Source of the DNA: Rhodoferax sp. BAB1
GTDB lineage: Bacteria; Pseudomonadota; Gammaproteobacteria; Burkholderiales; Burkholderiaceae_C
Reading direction: 5' to 3'
NCBI RefSeq assembly: GCF_013334205.1
Contig: NZ_CP054424.1
Span: forward strand, 2,438,001-2,502,000
Length of the DNA stretch: 64,000 nt
This document shows positions 25,751-34,077 of this stretch, piece by piece. A program made the position numbers and the translations under genes. Numbering within the stretch: position 1 is the stretch's first letter; each line of letters opens with the position of its first letter. The notes under the pieces are model-generated. The model did not search any database, had not been told where the DNA came from, and saw only the letters and a list, made by a program, of their open reading frames with translations.

Positions 25751-26212
25751 TTATTTTTCTATTGTGTCATCAAGTAGCCTACTCAGCGGCGTATTGCGTG
25801 TCCAAAGCACACTCAATTCATCGTATTGACGCTCACGAGTCGCATTCAATTCAGTTTGAAGACTGAGGATTTTGGCCTCTAGCTCCATGATGCGCGCTCT
25901 TAAAACTGCGCGAGAACTGTCTGCGTATTTTGACGAAGACTGGCGCTGCATGCGCCTTTCTACCTCGCACGCCTCCTCGTACGCCTCCCGGATCAGCCTC
26001 CGTCCGCCCCATGCCTTGGTCGATAGGGCATTGCGCTTGGGCGCAATTCGGAACTTCTTCTTGACGTGCGCCTCGATGTTCTTCCATGTAACAGGTACTT
26101 CGGCGTCGGGCAGCAGCCGCACCATCTCCACAATTTTCTTGGCGACTTCAAGCGTCAGAGTTTCCTTGCGCCCACCCTTCCGGACGCCCTTGGGCGCATT
26201 CGTACTATTCAT
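25751..26212 (-). CDS. Small basic/coiled-coil accessory protein of the recombinase operon
   Basis: A 153-aa protein. The N-terminus is basic (NAPKGVRKGGRKETLT), followed by a possible DNA-binding part (TWKNIEAHVKKKFRIAPKRNALSTKAWGGRRLIREAYEEA). A C-terminal coiled coil follows (AVLRARIMELEAKILSLQTELNATRERQ). ATG 26212 overlaps the stop of the 830-aa gene by 8 bp, as expected for a coupled operon; the open frame upstream to 26257 lies inside that gene. Size, position and coiled coil recall TnpC of Tn554-like transposons, which aids recombination. That is an analogy, not a demonstrated homology. Confidence 0.65.
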   Translation of the reverse strand: MNSTNAPKGVRKGGRKETLTLEVAKKIVEMVRLLPDAEVPVTWKNIEAHVKKKFRIAPKRNALSTKAWGGRRLIREAYEEACEVERRMQRQSSSKYADSSRAVLRARIMELEAKILSLQTELNATRERQYDELSVLWTRNTPLSRLLDDTIEK

Positions 26213-28697
26213 TGCCGGCCTCGTGGTCATCGTCTCCGTCCACTTCCAACAGGTCACGCTGGTCCTGCTTACCTAACTCCGTTTGCACAAACTGCGGATA
26301 CTTCAGCTCGAAAGCTTGAATACTTTCCTTCACCCCGGCCCTGCCACCGAGCCTCGCCTCTAACGCTCGCTCGTGTCCGGGGGCACCGTGGTACGAGGGG
26401 TTGTGGTACTTAATCAGGGCACCCGAACGATTGCTCTCCTTATTCAGCTGTTCAGCGAAACCAGTAAGTGCGAACGCTTCACCTAGCTTGTTGGCGAAAG
26501 ATCGGTCCTTGATCTGATCATTGATTTCATGGAATCTCGCGATCAGCTCCTTGGCCATCTGCTCAGGGTTTAAGCCTTCGCGCACGAGAGTCAAGATGTG
26601 TCCGTCTAGTGTCTCAGGATTGTCAGCCAATTGCCGATGACGAGCAATCAGCAGTGCCTCCAACTGGTTCACAATACTGCGGAACACAAGATCGGCATCC
26701 TTCTTGACTCTTTCATTGGTCGGCAGATGGCCCTTCACTACCAAACCTTCATTACACGGCGCGCATTTGTAAGACCGGCACGGTCGTTCGTGGTGCTGAT
26801 GAAGGCAGACCCCGTAGCGCTGCGGGTAAAGGACGATGATCTGATTCGCTGTACGTGCAACGGGCCGGTCTTCGGTTGCCTGCATGATGTCGTTCATGCT
26901 CGTGACAGCGATGTTCGCTTCACCAAGCGCCACAATCTGTGTTTTTAGCCCGTACTCATTTTCAATTGCCCCGAGCCTTTGCAGGCCCTGAGTCATGTCC
27001 CACAACTCCTTGACGTCCGGCATGGCGGCCTGATCGGCCTTGTGCTCAGCGCCTCTCAAGTCGTAGGCTTTGAGCTGATTGATGCTGAGGCGGTTGGCCC
27101 ACTTGTTCGCAAGCACATCCGGTAAGCCTGAATCAAGCGCCTGTGAAGTTAACCACCGCCGCGGATCATGGGTGTTTATGTATGCCGTCTCTACGACCCC
27201 GTCCACCACCATCTTGATATCCAGCTTTTCAAACAGTGTTGGCTCTTTCTTCCAGTCACTCCGGTATTGTTTACCTGAAGATGGCTTTCTGTCATTTTCG
27301 GTCTGCCGCAAGCGAAGGACTAGCGAGTTGTATTTAATAGAACCAGGTAGGTAGGGCGTTTGCGCGCTGTCAAACAGCATCAGCATGTTAGACAAACGCC
27401 CCTGGTAGTGATTGCCACGCGTCACTCTCCGAAGGTCCTCCATCGCCTGCTTCACCCTTGCCAACAAGACAGGCTCTAGGTCGGACCATCCAACTGCCAG
27501 GATTGATTCTCTTGTGTACTTTGCGCCAGCGTACCTGTGAGTCCCGGAGTTAGTTGTCTTCTTTATGAAGCCCTTTCGGCGCAGCTCTTCCCAAATCGGT
27601 TTCACATTAGATTCTTTTTTTGCAGTCGGTTCTTGGCTTTCCAAGTTCGTGATCTTCCAAAGCGCTTTCTTATTGATATCGGTTCCTCGCAGATGCTCAA
27701 GCTCAGCGGGCAGGTACAGAACGTCAGGGCGCTCCGAGTACCAGTTCACCAGCATTCGGGAACGTTCGCCGTGCTGCCTAATGACGTCGATACACAAGTC
27801 GGCGAAGGCGATCATGAAATTGAGGATCGGTTTCCCGCCCCACGCCGCCCCTTTGGATCCTTTGACCAGCAGCATCTGATGCACCCGCTCCAAGGATTGA
27901 CCATCACTGCCAACATCAGGTTCAGATGTGCGCATCATGTAATCCTCCAAAGTGAAGCGATCGTCCGCTGCCATGCAGAGCGGCTCGTTCACCCGGTTGG
28001 GACAGCACATATTGAGTCCCATCACCGCCAAGGCTACACGGTCATAAGCAGACAGCCGGTCATCGCCTCGAAACATAGCCGTCTGCGCATCTGACAGGGC
28101 TTCAATTTGCCGCTCCAGGATTGCCACTTTCTTGGCCCTGAAGTTCCTACTTGTGCTCTTGCTGAGTGCCCAAAGCTGCGATTTGGTCTGCGGCGCAATG
28201 TTCCATGCCAACCGGTCTGTGACGCCAGCAGCACCAACCAGATCGATTTGAGCACGAAGGGCCAAAAGGTTCCCGTACAGCCCGCCTGCAGTGCCTGGTG
28301 ATGCTTTGGCTCGTTCAACCACGACGTCTTCAAGCTCGGTCAGATGCACCCGCCTGAGTTGGTACAGCGGCGCGTCGATTTGGGACAGGAGCCGCCATCC
28401 AGGTAACTGGCCGTATGGGTCCTTGATTTCACCCTTCAGGGCGATCTCAGCCATGATGCATTTGAGCGCCAGTGCATAGGCAGGATCCTTGCCTTCAAAG
28501 TCGGCGAGGGCTGGGGCGAAGCTAACGTCCAGGAGCTTTGTTTTGTAGCGGGTCCAAAGAGGCCAGTGGTCCGAGTCGAAGTCGATTTCTGGCCAGCGCG
28601 CATTCATGCGTGTCCTGCAGTCCTCAAGCCAGGCTTTCTGCGCCGAGCCGCGCTGCGCGATGTCCAGTTCGACGAAAACGTCTTGCCTTGCATTCAA
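26205..28697 (-). CDS. Large tyrosine-recombinase-like protein (third of the trio)
   Basis: About 830 aa. The start is taken as TTG 28697: it overlaps the upstream stop (TTGA) and has GGAG 7 bp before it; the open frame continues to 28739 and an ATG lies at 28607. Catalytic-type residues are CCPNRVNEPL (box I Arg), HDPRRW (HxxR), and a downstream KWANRLSINQLKAYDLRG that places a Trp and a candidate nucleophile Tyr. Long unclassified N- and C-terminal regions flank this core. A cysteine/histidine cluster (CLHQHHERPCRSYKCAPC) near residue 660 could bind zinc. It probably takes part in integration and excision of the element. Confidence 0.7.
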   Translation of the reverse strand: MNARQDVFVELDIAQRGSAQKAWLEDCRTRMNARWPEIDFDSDHWPLWTRYKTKLLDVSFAPALADFEGKDPAYALALKCIMAEIALKGEIKDPYGQLPGWRLLSQIDAPLYQLRRVHLTELEDVVVERAKASPGTAGGLYGNLLALRAQIDLVGAAGVTDRLAWNIAPQTKSQLWALSKSTSRNFRAKKVAILERQIEALSDAQTAMFRGDDRLSAYDRVALAVMGLNMCCPNRVNEPLCMAADDRFTLEDYMMRTSEPDVGSDGQSLERVHQMLLVKGSKGAAWGGKPILNFMIAFADLCIDVIRQHGERSRMLVNWYSERPDVLYLPAELEHLRGTDINKKALWKITNLESQEPTAKKESNVKPIWEELRRKGFIKKTTNSGTHRYAGAKYTRESILAVGWSDLEPVLLARVKQAMEDLRRVTRGNHYQGRLSNMLMLFDSAQTPYLPGSIKYNSLVLRLRQTENDRKPSSGKQYRSDWKKEPTLFEKLDIKMVVDGVVETAYINTHDPRRWLTSQALDSGLPDVLANKWANRLSINQLKAYDLRGAEHKADQAAMPDVKELWDMTQGLQRLGAIENEYGLKTQIVALGEANIAVTSMNDIMQATEDRPVARTANQIIVLYPQRYGVCLHQHHERPCRSYKCAPCNEGLVVKGHLPTNERVKKDADLVFRSIVNQLEALLIARHRQLADNPETLDGHILTLVREGLNPEQMAKELIARFHEINDQIKDRSFANKLGEAFALTGFAEQLNKESNRSGALIKYHNPSYHGAPGHERALEARLGGRAGVKESIQAFELKYPQFVQTELGKQDQRDLLEVDGDDDHEAGNE

Positions 28698-30238
28698 GAA
28701 CTTTCTCCTAGCCCGGCAGCCGGATTCTTCAACTGGCAAATACTGATCACCACGCGGATCGCATTTCTAAGTTGCTTGTACTTTTGAACCTCGTGTTGCA
28801 GGGCGAGCCCCTGCCCCTCGAAATCGGCGATCTCCCGATTTACCAGATCCAGGTTGATCGTGTGGTCGGCATCCCAGCACGGCCGGAACTTGTTGCAGTC
28901 GTAGCAGGCAAGTGGCGCGTACCCGCACAAGCTTTGCCTACCGCACGCCGCAGTCACCTCACGGCGTCCTGTGGCAAGGTCTTCACTGACAATGGGATTG
29001 TCCTTCGCGATCTGGTCGTGCCTGCTGATCGCCCGCGCCATTACGTCTTTGTAGACAGGAAAGTGCTGATCGAATGCCGGTTGAATTGCGTCGCTAATTC
29101 GGTCGAGAACCCCTTGAAAAAAGAGATCGACGTATCGCTGGCATGCGGCATCTGTAGCGTGTCTTAAAACTACAGCGATACTTGATGCAGAGAGCCCAGA
29201 GAGCGCGAGCTGGGTTCCTACAGTGTGCCGCAGTGCGTTGAAACTTAGGCTGCGGCGACCAAGCGTAGCGATGGGGTTTAAGTAGCTTACTCTGAAGGAC
29301 CCGGAGCTCCCAGACATTCCATGATTCGCATTCGCGTGGTCATGGTGCCATGTTCCGTCGGCTTTCAGTCGTCTTGCTGGAAAGAGTGCTAGTTTGCTGA
29401 GGTCGGCTTCGTCAACCAAGTGGCCGTATCGCTGAACGACGTGCTCTCTCTGAAGTTGAAGAATCTCGCCGAGATCGGCGGTGATTTTGATGGCGAGACG
29501 GTACGGGCTGTCTACCCGAGTTTTGACGGGCAGCATGTCGAGGAACCAGGTCAACTGGCCGGTCACCTTGTTTTCATCTCGGGTTAGATCCATGAGCCTC
29601 AGCTTGCGGTAAGTCTCCGGCCGGAAGAAGACTTGGAAAGCGAGCATCGCAAACGCGTAAATCCCAATTTCGACTTCCCCGGCCTCATATGCATTTTCAA
29701 CTGCAGTAAGGGTCTGGGCTACCGCAGCACGACTCAATGCTTGCGACAAAATCCGCTTGATCGCCTCGCCTCGCTCACCCCTCGCCGAGACCAAGAGAGG
29801 AAAGTCTTCTGGCCGCAAGGCTGATTCGAAGATCGACTCATTGCCTCGGTTCGCCTGAAAGAAGCGCTTGAAGCCCTGCAGATTTGATTGGGATTGTTCC
29901 TGCTTGAGGCTCTCAAGCGCAGCAAGGTACGCGAGGTCGATTTGCTCAACAACGGCAGTCGTTATCCCGGCATCCTGGCACTTGAGCAGAATGGTCCTTA
30001 TGCGGGAGTACTCGTTAAATATCGTTTTAATCGATACACGGTTACGGCTGTTGATCAATGCTGTCTTCACTGCAATAAGGAAGGGCCGAGAATATCCCTT
30101 GGCAAGCATGGTGAGATCGAAGCTGAATTCTTCTGAACTCTGGTCCCTGCCATCACTCACCACGCGGGTCATAGTCCACAGCAACTCATCCTCAGTGCGG
30201 AATTGGTCCCCAGTGCTATTTGCTGCAGCCGTGTTCAC
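28694..30238 (-). CDS. Tyrosine recombinase/integrase-like protein (second of the trio)
   Basis: About 514 aa if started at GTG 30238, which overlaps the upstream stop by 4 bp (GTGA); the open frame extends to 30292 inside the previous gene. The catalytic domain shows a box I Arg (FFRPETYRKLRLMDL), NALRHTVGTQLALSG (HxxR-type motif with Asn in place of the first His) and LRHATDAACQRYVDL with the nucleophile Tyr. The tail holds five cysteines (CGRQSLCGYAPLACYDCNKFRPC), a possible zinc knuckle. Its stop overlaps the start of the 830-aa gene. It likely works jointly with the other two recombinases. Confidence 0.75.
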   Translation of the reverse strand: MNTAAANSTGDQFRTEDELLWTMTRVVSDGRDQSSEEFSFDLTMLAKGYSRPFLIAVKTALINSRNRVSIKTIFNEYSRIRTILLKCQDAGITTAVVEQIDLAYLAALESLKQEQSQSNLQGFKRFFQANRGNESIFESALRPEDFPLLVSARGERGEAIKRILSQALSRAAVAQTLTAVENAYEAGEVEIGIYAFAMLAFQVFFRPETYRKLRLMDLTRDENKVTGQLTWFLDMLPVKTRVDSPYRLAIKITADLGEILQLQREHVVQRYGHLVDEADLSKLALFPARRLKADGTWHHDHANANHGMSGSSGSFRVSYLNPIATLGRRSLSFNALRHTVGTQLALSGLSASSIAVVLRHATDAACQRYVDLFFQGVLDRISDAIQPAFDQHFPVYKDVMARAISRHDQIAKDNPIVSEDLATGRREVTAACGRQSLCGYAPLACYDCNKFRPCWDADHTINLDLVNREIADFEGQGLALQHEVQKYKQLRNAIRVVISICQLKNPAAGLGESS

Positions 30239-31545
30239 GTATCCGCCTTTCGCTGCAATTTGAGACGTTCGGCTCTCATGCTTTCCCACCAATCAGCGAT
30301 GTCAATGGCTGCCGCGTCGAAGGCTGCCCGGCGCGCATACAAATCCGGCATAGCGCTGTTGTTGGTCCAGCCGAAGCGATCTTTCATTTCACTCTTGGTT
30401 TGGTCACTGCCGCCTTTTTCTGCGACATAGAGTGTGGCGGCTGAGTGCCGCAATGTGTAGGCCACTAGCTCATATTCTTCGGCTTTCACATATGCATCTC
30501 CGGACTCCCTTGTCAGCATGCCCTGTTCTTGCATCCTTACCTCCGCCTCATTGAAGACGAGGCTGATGGTTTTCCTGTTTCGGATCGGACCGGCCCCCAG
30601 CACCTCAAGAAATAGGAAGCCCTTGGATTGGTTTTTTAGCCGGCGTGCCAGCAATTCGGCTCGCTCTGAACGGATGTAGTCCGATATTGCCTCCGATGTC
30701 CAAGGCCACAGCGTTATGGTGTACTGAGAGTTGTAATTGACAGAGTTGGACCGGGCTCCTTTTTGCACAGGCGTTCCTGAGGTAGGTGCCTCGTCTCTCC
30801 TGGCAATGTTGTCCTTAATCTCAAGGTAGCGGCCCTTGAAGTCCTCCAACTGAAGGTTCCCAATCGCTCCCGGTCGCAGACCTTCACAGGCGAGCAAGAA
30901 CACTGCCCGATTTCGCTTCATGGTGGAACTGGCGCCCTTACCACGACCGAAGATTGCTTCTGGGTTTGAATAGGCAGCAGTCATCAGTTGCTTAAAACGC
31001 ATCGTCGGAAGGGATCTCACCTGCGTCGGGTGCTTGCTTCCGGATCCCTTGATTTTGCTTTTCAAGTCATTGATGGAGGCTGCGTACCTGTCCTTCAACT
31101 CGCGGCGTGTTTGGGCAGATCGGATGCGTGGATCTAGGACAGCCACAAAGTACCAGTCGAGGAAGGTCGCGATCTGCACCAGTCGTGCACTGGCAGTAGC
31201 GCGCGTCACCGCCCCGGGTCGGTCTCTGTGAGCAACAACTTCGGTCTTGGCCAAACGAGAGAGCATTTGCGGAGTCATTGACTCGATCTCCTCCATCGGT
31301 CGATACGCCAAGTTCGCCAGCCACCCCACCTCCTGCGAGTGAAGACAGTGCCCTTCAAGTGCTCGGTGGGGCAGAGTCACTCTGAAAGCTTGTACAAAAG
31401 CTTGCAGCAGCCTTAGACCCCCGGTGACAGCCGTCCGGGTGTTGGGGTTGTCGTACTTTAAGTTGATGAATAGAGTGAATGGACCATGGAGTTCTCCAGC
31501 GTGGGTCAGTACAAGCGAGCGTCCGTTTGCTTCAACGAGTCTCAT
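30235..31545 (-). CDS. Tyrosine recombinase/integrase-like protein (first of the trio)
   Basis: A 436-aa protein starting at ATG 31545, first gene of the element's operon. It has an N-terminal SAM-like DNA-binding region (about residues 60-190). The catalytic domain shows CEGLRPGAIGNLQ (box I Arg), YTLRHSAATLYV (box II with Tyr replacing the usual His before LRH), and FGWTNNSAMPDLYARR with the nucleophile Tyr. The promoter must lie within 31546-31689, between this gene and the element's right end. Organisation as three overlapping recombinase genes recalls Tn554 and recombinase-in-trio elements, though these proteins are larger. Confidence 0.8.
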   Translation of the reverse strand: MRLVEANGRSLVLTHAGELHGPFTLFINLKYDNPNTRTAVTGGLRLLQAFVQAFRVTLPHRALEGHCLHSQEVGWLANLAYRPMEEIESMTPQMLSRLAKTEVVAHRDRPGAVTRATASARLVQIATFLDWYFVAVLDPRIRSAQTRRELKDRYAASINDLKSKIKGSGSKHPTQVRSLPTMRFKQLMTAAYSNPEAIFGRGKGASSTMKRNRAVFLLACEGLRPGAIGNLQLEDFKGRYLEIKDNIARRDEAPTSGTPVQKGARSNSVNYNSQYTITLWPWTSEAISDYIRSERAELLARRLKNQSKGFLFLEVLGAGPIRNRKTISLVFNEAEVRMQEQGMLTRESGDAYVKAEEYELVAYTLRHSAATLYVAEKGGSDQTKSEMKDRFGWTNNSAMPDLYARRAAFDAAAIDIADWWESMRAERLKLQRKADT

Positions 31546-31684
31546 TTGAAATACTCAAAATAGATAGTCACTCATCAGCACAATGCATTGTCGATAGGAT
31601 ACAAACCTGCACCACATGCAAGGTCATCACTCTACCGTTTTTCGAGGTATCTGATGATTAAATACAAATGTGGGATTTGATGAC

Positions 31685-32125
31685 TCATTGGACCTCGTCC
31701 ACACCGCGGTCCTCCATCACCGGCGCGATCTCGGTGATGAGCTCCTTGAAACGGCGTGAGTACTTGCGGTATTCGTCGAAGTCCACCGGCAGCAGGATGG
31801 CCTGCGGGCATAACTTCGCAGCCTTCATCAGGCCCATGGCCGAGCCCACGCCGTACTGGCGCGCCGCATAGGTGGCGGTGGTGATGACACCGCGGCCGGT
31901 GTAGTCCTTGAGCAGGGGAAATTCCGCCACCGGGATCTCCGACAAGGGCAGATCGGCATGTTTCAGCAGCAGCGCATCGTCGGGCCGGCGCCGCGCGCCG
32001 CCGATGACCACCGGCAGGCCCTGCAGCTGCGGGTAACGCAGCAGTTCAACCGAGGCGTAGAACGCATCCATGTCGAGGTGCGCGATGCGGCGCATCGGCT
32101 GCGGAGCGGCGGAAGAGGGAGCCAT
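31685..32125 (-). pseudogene. dinB: Resident dinB, 5' fragment truncated by the element
   Basis: From ATG 32125 the frame encodes the N-terminal third of a Pol IV: RRIAHLDMDAFYASVE, YTGRGVITTATYAARQYGVGSAMGLMKAAKLCP, then PVMEDRGVDEV. It runs into element DNA after DEV and ends two codons later (Gln, stop). The Asp-Glu pair is the second catalytic carboxylate motif, so the fragment cannot be an active polymerase. GC is high, as in the core genome, unlike the complete dinB at 24117-25400. Upstream of 32125 is a short gap before the divergent molybdopterin-domain gene. Confidence 0.85.
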
Positions 32126-32211
32126 CACCCGGCAAGCATAGCGTGCTGCCGCCCGGCACGGCACCTCGGCACCCGATGCAGAATGCAGGCTGCACCCGCT
32201 GCGGAGACCCC

Positions 32212-32805
32212 ATGCAAAAACGCCATTTCCTTGCCACGGCCCTGGGTGCCAGCACACTGTCCGCGACCGCCTTCGCGGCGTCTGCCGGCCAGCGCGGCCC
32301 CACCCTGTTGACGGTGACGGGCGCCATCGGCCGCGGCAACCGCGGCCCGCTGGACCTGGCCCTGGACCAGATGATGGTCAAGCAGCAGCTGGCCTTCGAC
32401 CGGGCCCACACCTTCGACTTCGAAGCCCTGCGCGCACTGCCGGCCGTGACCATCCGCCCGACCCTGGAGTACGACGCCAGGGTCCACACCCTGCGCGGGC
32501 CGCTGTTGGGCCAGGTGGTGGAGGCCACCGGCACCCGGATGGACCCCACCCTCAGGCTCGTGCTGCGCGCCATCGACGGCTACAGCGTCACGCTGACGCT
32601 GGCCCAGGTGCGCCGTTACCGCTTCATCGTGGCCACCCACCTGGACGGCCAGCCCCTGCCGCTGGGCGGCCTGGGCCCGCTGTGGGCCGTGTTCGACACC
32701 GACCGGCATGCGGATGTGATGGCCCGGCCGTTGGCCGAGCGCTACGCCCAGTGCCCCTGGGGCCTGTACCACCTGGACGTGCAGGCCACTCAGGCCGTCG
32801 GGTAG
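32212..32805 (+). CDS. Exported molybdopterin-binding-domain (oxidoreductase-like) protein
   Basis: A 197-aa protein. ATG 32212 follows GGAGA and gives a signal peptide (MQKRHFLATALGASTLSATAFAASA). The mature part (TLLTVTGAIGRGNRGPLD, VTIRPTLEYD, HTLRGPLLGQVVEATG, and a late GGLGPLWAVFD) fits the small periplasmic relatives of the oxidoreductase molybdopterin-binding domain. The usual cofactor cysteine is not visible, so it may not bind molybdopterin. The 3' end overlaps the convergent hydroxyacid dehydrogenase gene by 16 bp. It is the first core gene right of the disrupted dinB. The function is unknown. Confidence 0.6.
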   Translation: MQKRHFLATALGASTLSATAFAASAGQRGPTLLTVTGAIGRGNRGPLDLALDQMMVKQQLAFDRAHTFDFEALRALPAVTIRPTLEYDARVHTLRGPLLGQVVEATGTRMDPTLRLVLRAIDGYSVTLTLAQVRRYRFIVATHLDGQPLPLGGLGPLWAVFDTDRHADVMARPLAERYAQCPWGLYHLDVQATQAVG

Positions 32806-33944
32806 GTCCCCGGCAGCAGGATGCTGCGGTCCACCTTGTTGAGATCGGTGTGGCCGCAGAAGGCCATGGTGATGTCCAGTTCCTTGTGGATGATCTGCAG
32901 CGCCTTGCTGACGCCGGCCTCGCCCATGGCGCCCAGGCCGTAGGCCATGGCGCGGCCGATCATGGTGCCTTTCGCGCCCAGAGCCCAGGCCTTGAGCACG
33001 TCCTGGCCGGAGCGGATGCCGCCGTCCATCCAGACCTCGATCTGGCTGCCCACCTCGGCCACGATGGCCGGCAGGGCCTCGATGCTGCTTTGCGCGCCAT
33101 CGAGCTGGCGGCCGCCGTGGTTGCTGACCACGATGGCATCGGCGCCGCTGGCCACGGCCAGCTTGGCATCTTCCACGTCCTGGATGCCCTTGAGGATGAG
33201 CTTGCCGCCCCACTGCTCCTTGACCCAGGCCACATCGGGCCAGGACAGGCGCGGGTCAAACTGCTCGTTGGTCCAGGCCGCGAGCGAGCGCATGTCGCTC
33301 ACGCCCTTCACATGCCCCACCAGGTTGCGGAAGGTGTGGCGGCGCGTACCGGCCATGCCCAGGCACCAGCGCGGTTTGGTCATCAGGTTGAGGATGTTGG
33401 CCAGGGTGGGCTTAGGCGGTGCGGTCAGGCCGTTTTTCAGGTCCTTGTGGCGCTGGCCGATCACCTGCAGGTCCAGCGTCAGCACCAGCGCGCTGCACTT
33501 GGCGTCCTTGGCGCGCTGGATCATGCGGGCCATGGCCTCGCGGTCGCGCATCATGTAAAGCTGGAACCAGAAGGGCGCACTCGTGTTTTCCGCGATGTCC
33601 TCGATGGAGCAGATGCTCATGGTCGAGAGCGTGAAGGGGATGCCGAACTTCTCGGCCGCGCGCGCCGCGTGGATCTCGCCGTCGGCGTGCTGCATGCCCG
33701 TCAGGCCCACGGGGGCGATGGCCACCGGCATCTTGAAGTCCATGCCGATCATCTTCACCGCCGTGCTGCGGTTGTCCATGTTGACGGCCACGCGCTGGCG
33801 CAGCTTGATCTTCTGGAAATCGCTCTCGTTGGCGCGGTAGGTGCTCTCGGTCCAGGAGCCGCTGTCGGCGTAGTCGTAGAACATGCGCGGCACGCGCTTC
33901 TGGGCCAGGACCCGCAGGTCTTCGATGTTGGTGATGACGGGCAT
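32790..33944 (-). CDS. lldD: FMN-dependent alpha-hydroxy acid dehydrogenase, L-lactate dehydrogenase type
   Basis: A 384-aa TIM-barrel flavoprotein that oxidises an L-2-hydroxy acid, most likely L-lactate to pyruvate, passing electrons to the respiratory chain. Typical motifs are RMFYDYADSGSWTE at the N-terminus, PVAIAPVGLTGM, FWFQLYMMRDR, VLTLDLQ, LILKGI (the conserved Lys), and SNHGGRQLDG with the catalytic His and an Arg. It ends with DLNKVDRSIL. The start at 33944 follows GGAGAGATC. It stands alone on the minus strand; a large inverted repeat separates it from pfk. Other hydroxy acids (glycolate, mandelate) cannot be excluded. Confidence 0.88.
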   Translation of the reverse strand: MPVITNIEDLRVLAQKRVPRMFYDYADSGSWTESTYRANESDFQKIKLRQRVAVNMDNRSTAVKMIGMDFKMPVAIAPVGLTGMQHADGEIHAARAAEKFGIPFTLSTMSICSIEDIAENTSAPFWFQLYMMRDREAMARMIQRAKDAKCSALVLTLDLQVIGQRHKDLKNGLTAPPKPTLANILNLMTKPRWCLGMAGTRRHTFRNLVGHVKGVSDMRSLAAWTNEQFDPRLSWPDVAWVKEQWGGKLILKGIQDVEDAKLAVASGADAIVVSNHGGRQLDGAQSSIEALPAIVAEVGSQIEVWMDGGIRSGQDVLKAWALGAKGTMIGRAMAYGLGAMGEAGVSKALQIIHKELDITMAFCGHTDLNKVDRSILLPGTYPTA

Positions 33945-34001
33945 GTTGATCTCTCCGGAAAATTTGTGGTTATGGTACTTGTCAATGCGTTGAGTCTATG
34001 A

Positions 34002-34061
34002 CCGTTCGCCCTGAGCTTGTCGAAGGGCTCTCCCAGGCTTCGACAGGTTCAGCCCGAACGG
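34002..34061. repeat. Intergenic inverted repeat (TTCGACAGGCTCAG-type)
   Basis: The left arm at 34002-34025 begins CCGTTCGCCCTGAGC; the right arm at 34038-34061 ends CAGCCCGAACGG. They pair over 24 bp with about four mismatches. This is a repeat type scattered through many proteobacterial genomes. Located after the pfk gene end, it could act as a terminator or mRNA 3' stabiliser. Confidence 0.75.
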
Positions 34062-34077
34062 GAAACCTTGCACACCA

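Larger units (their letters stand above)
24925..31690. mobile_element. Recombinase-trio element inserted in a dinB gene (left limit uncertain)
   Basis: The right boundary is sharp: resident dinB coding sequence (31690-32125) stops matching the family inside codons for Asp-Glu-Val, and AT-richer DNA follows. The matching position in the complete dinB is about 24925-24935 (ACCTCATC against ACCTCGTC on the right), the left limit if the element carries a replacement dinB 5' half. Alternatively the element includes all of 24117-25400. Contents are three coupled recombinase genes, a small accessory gene, a palindrome-rich stretch and dinB sequence. There are no terminal inverted repeats that I can see and no cargo beyond dinB. 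Confidence 0.65.
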
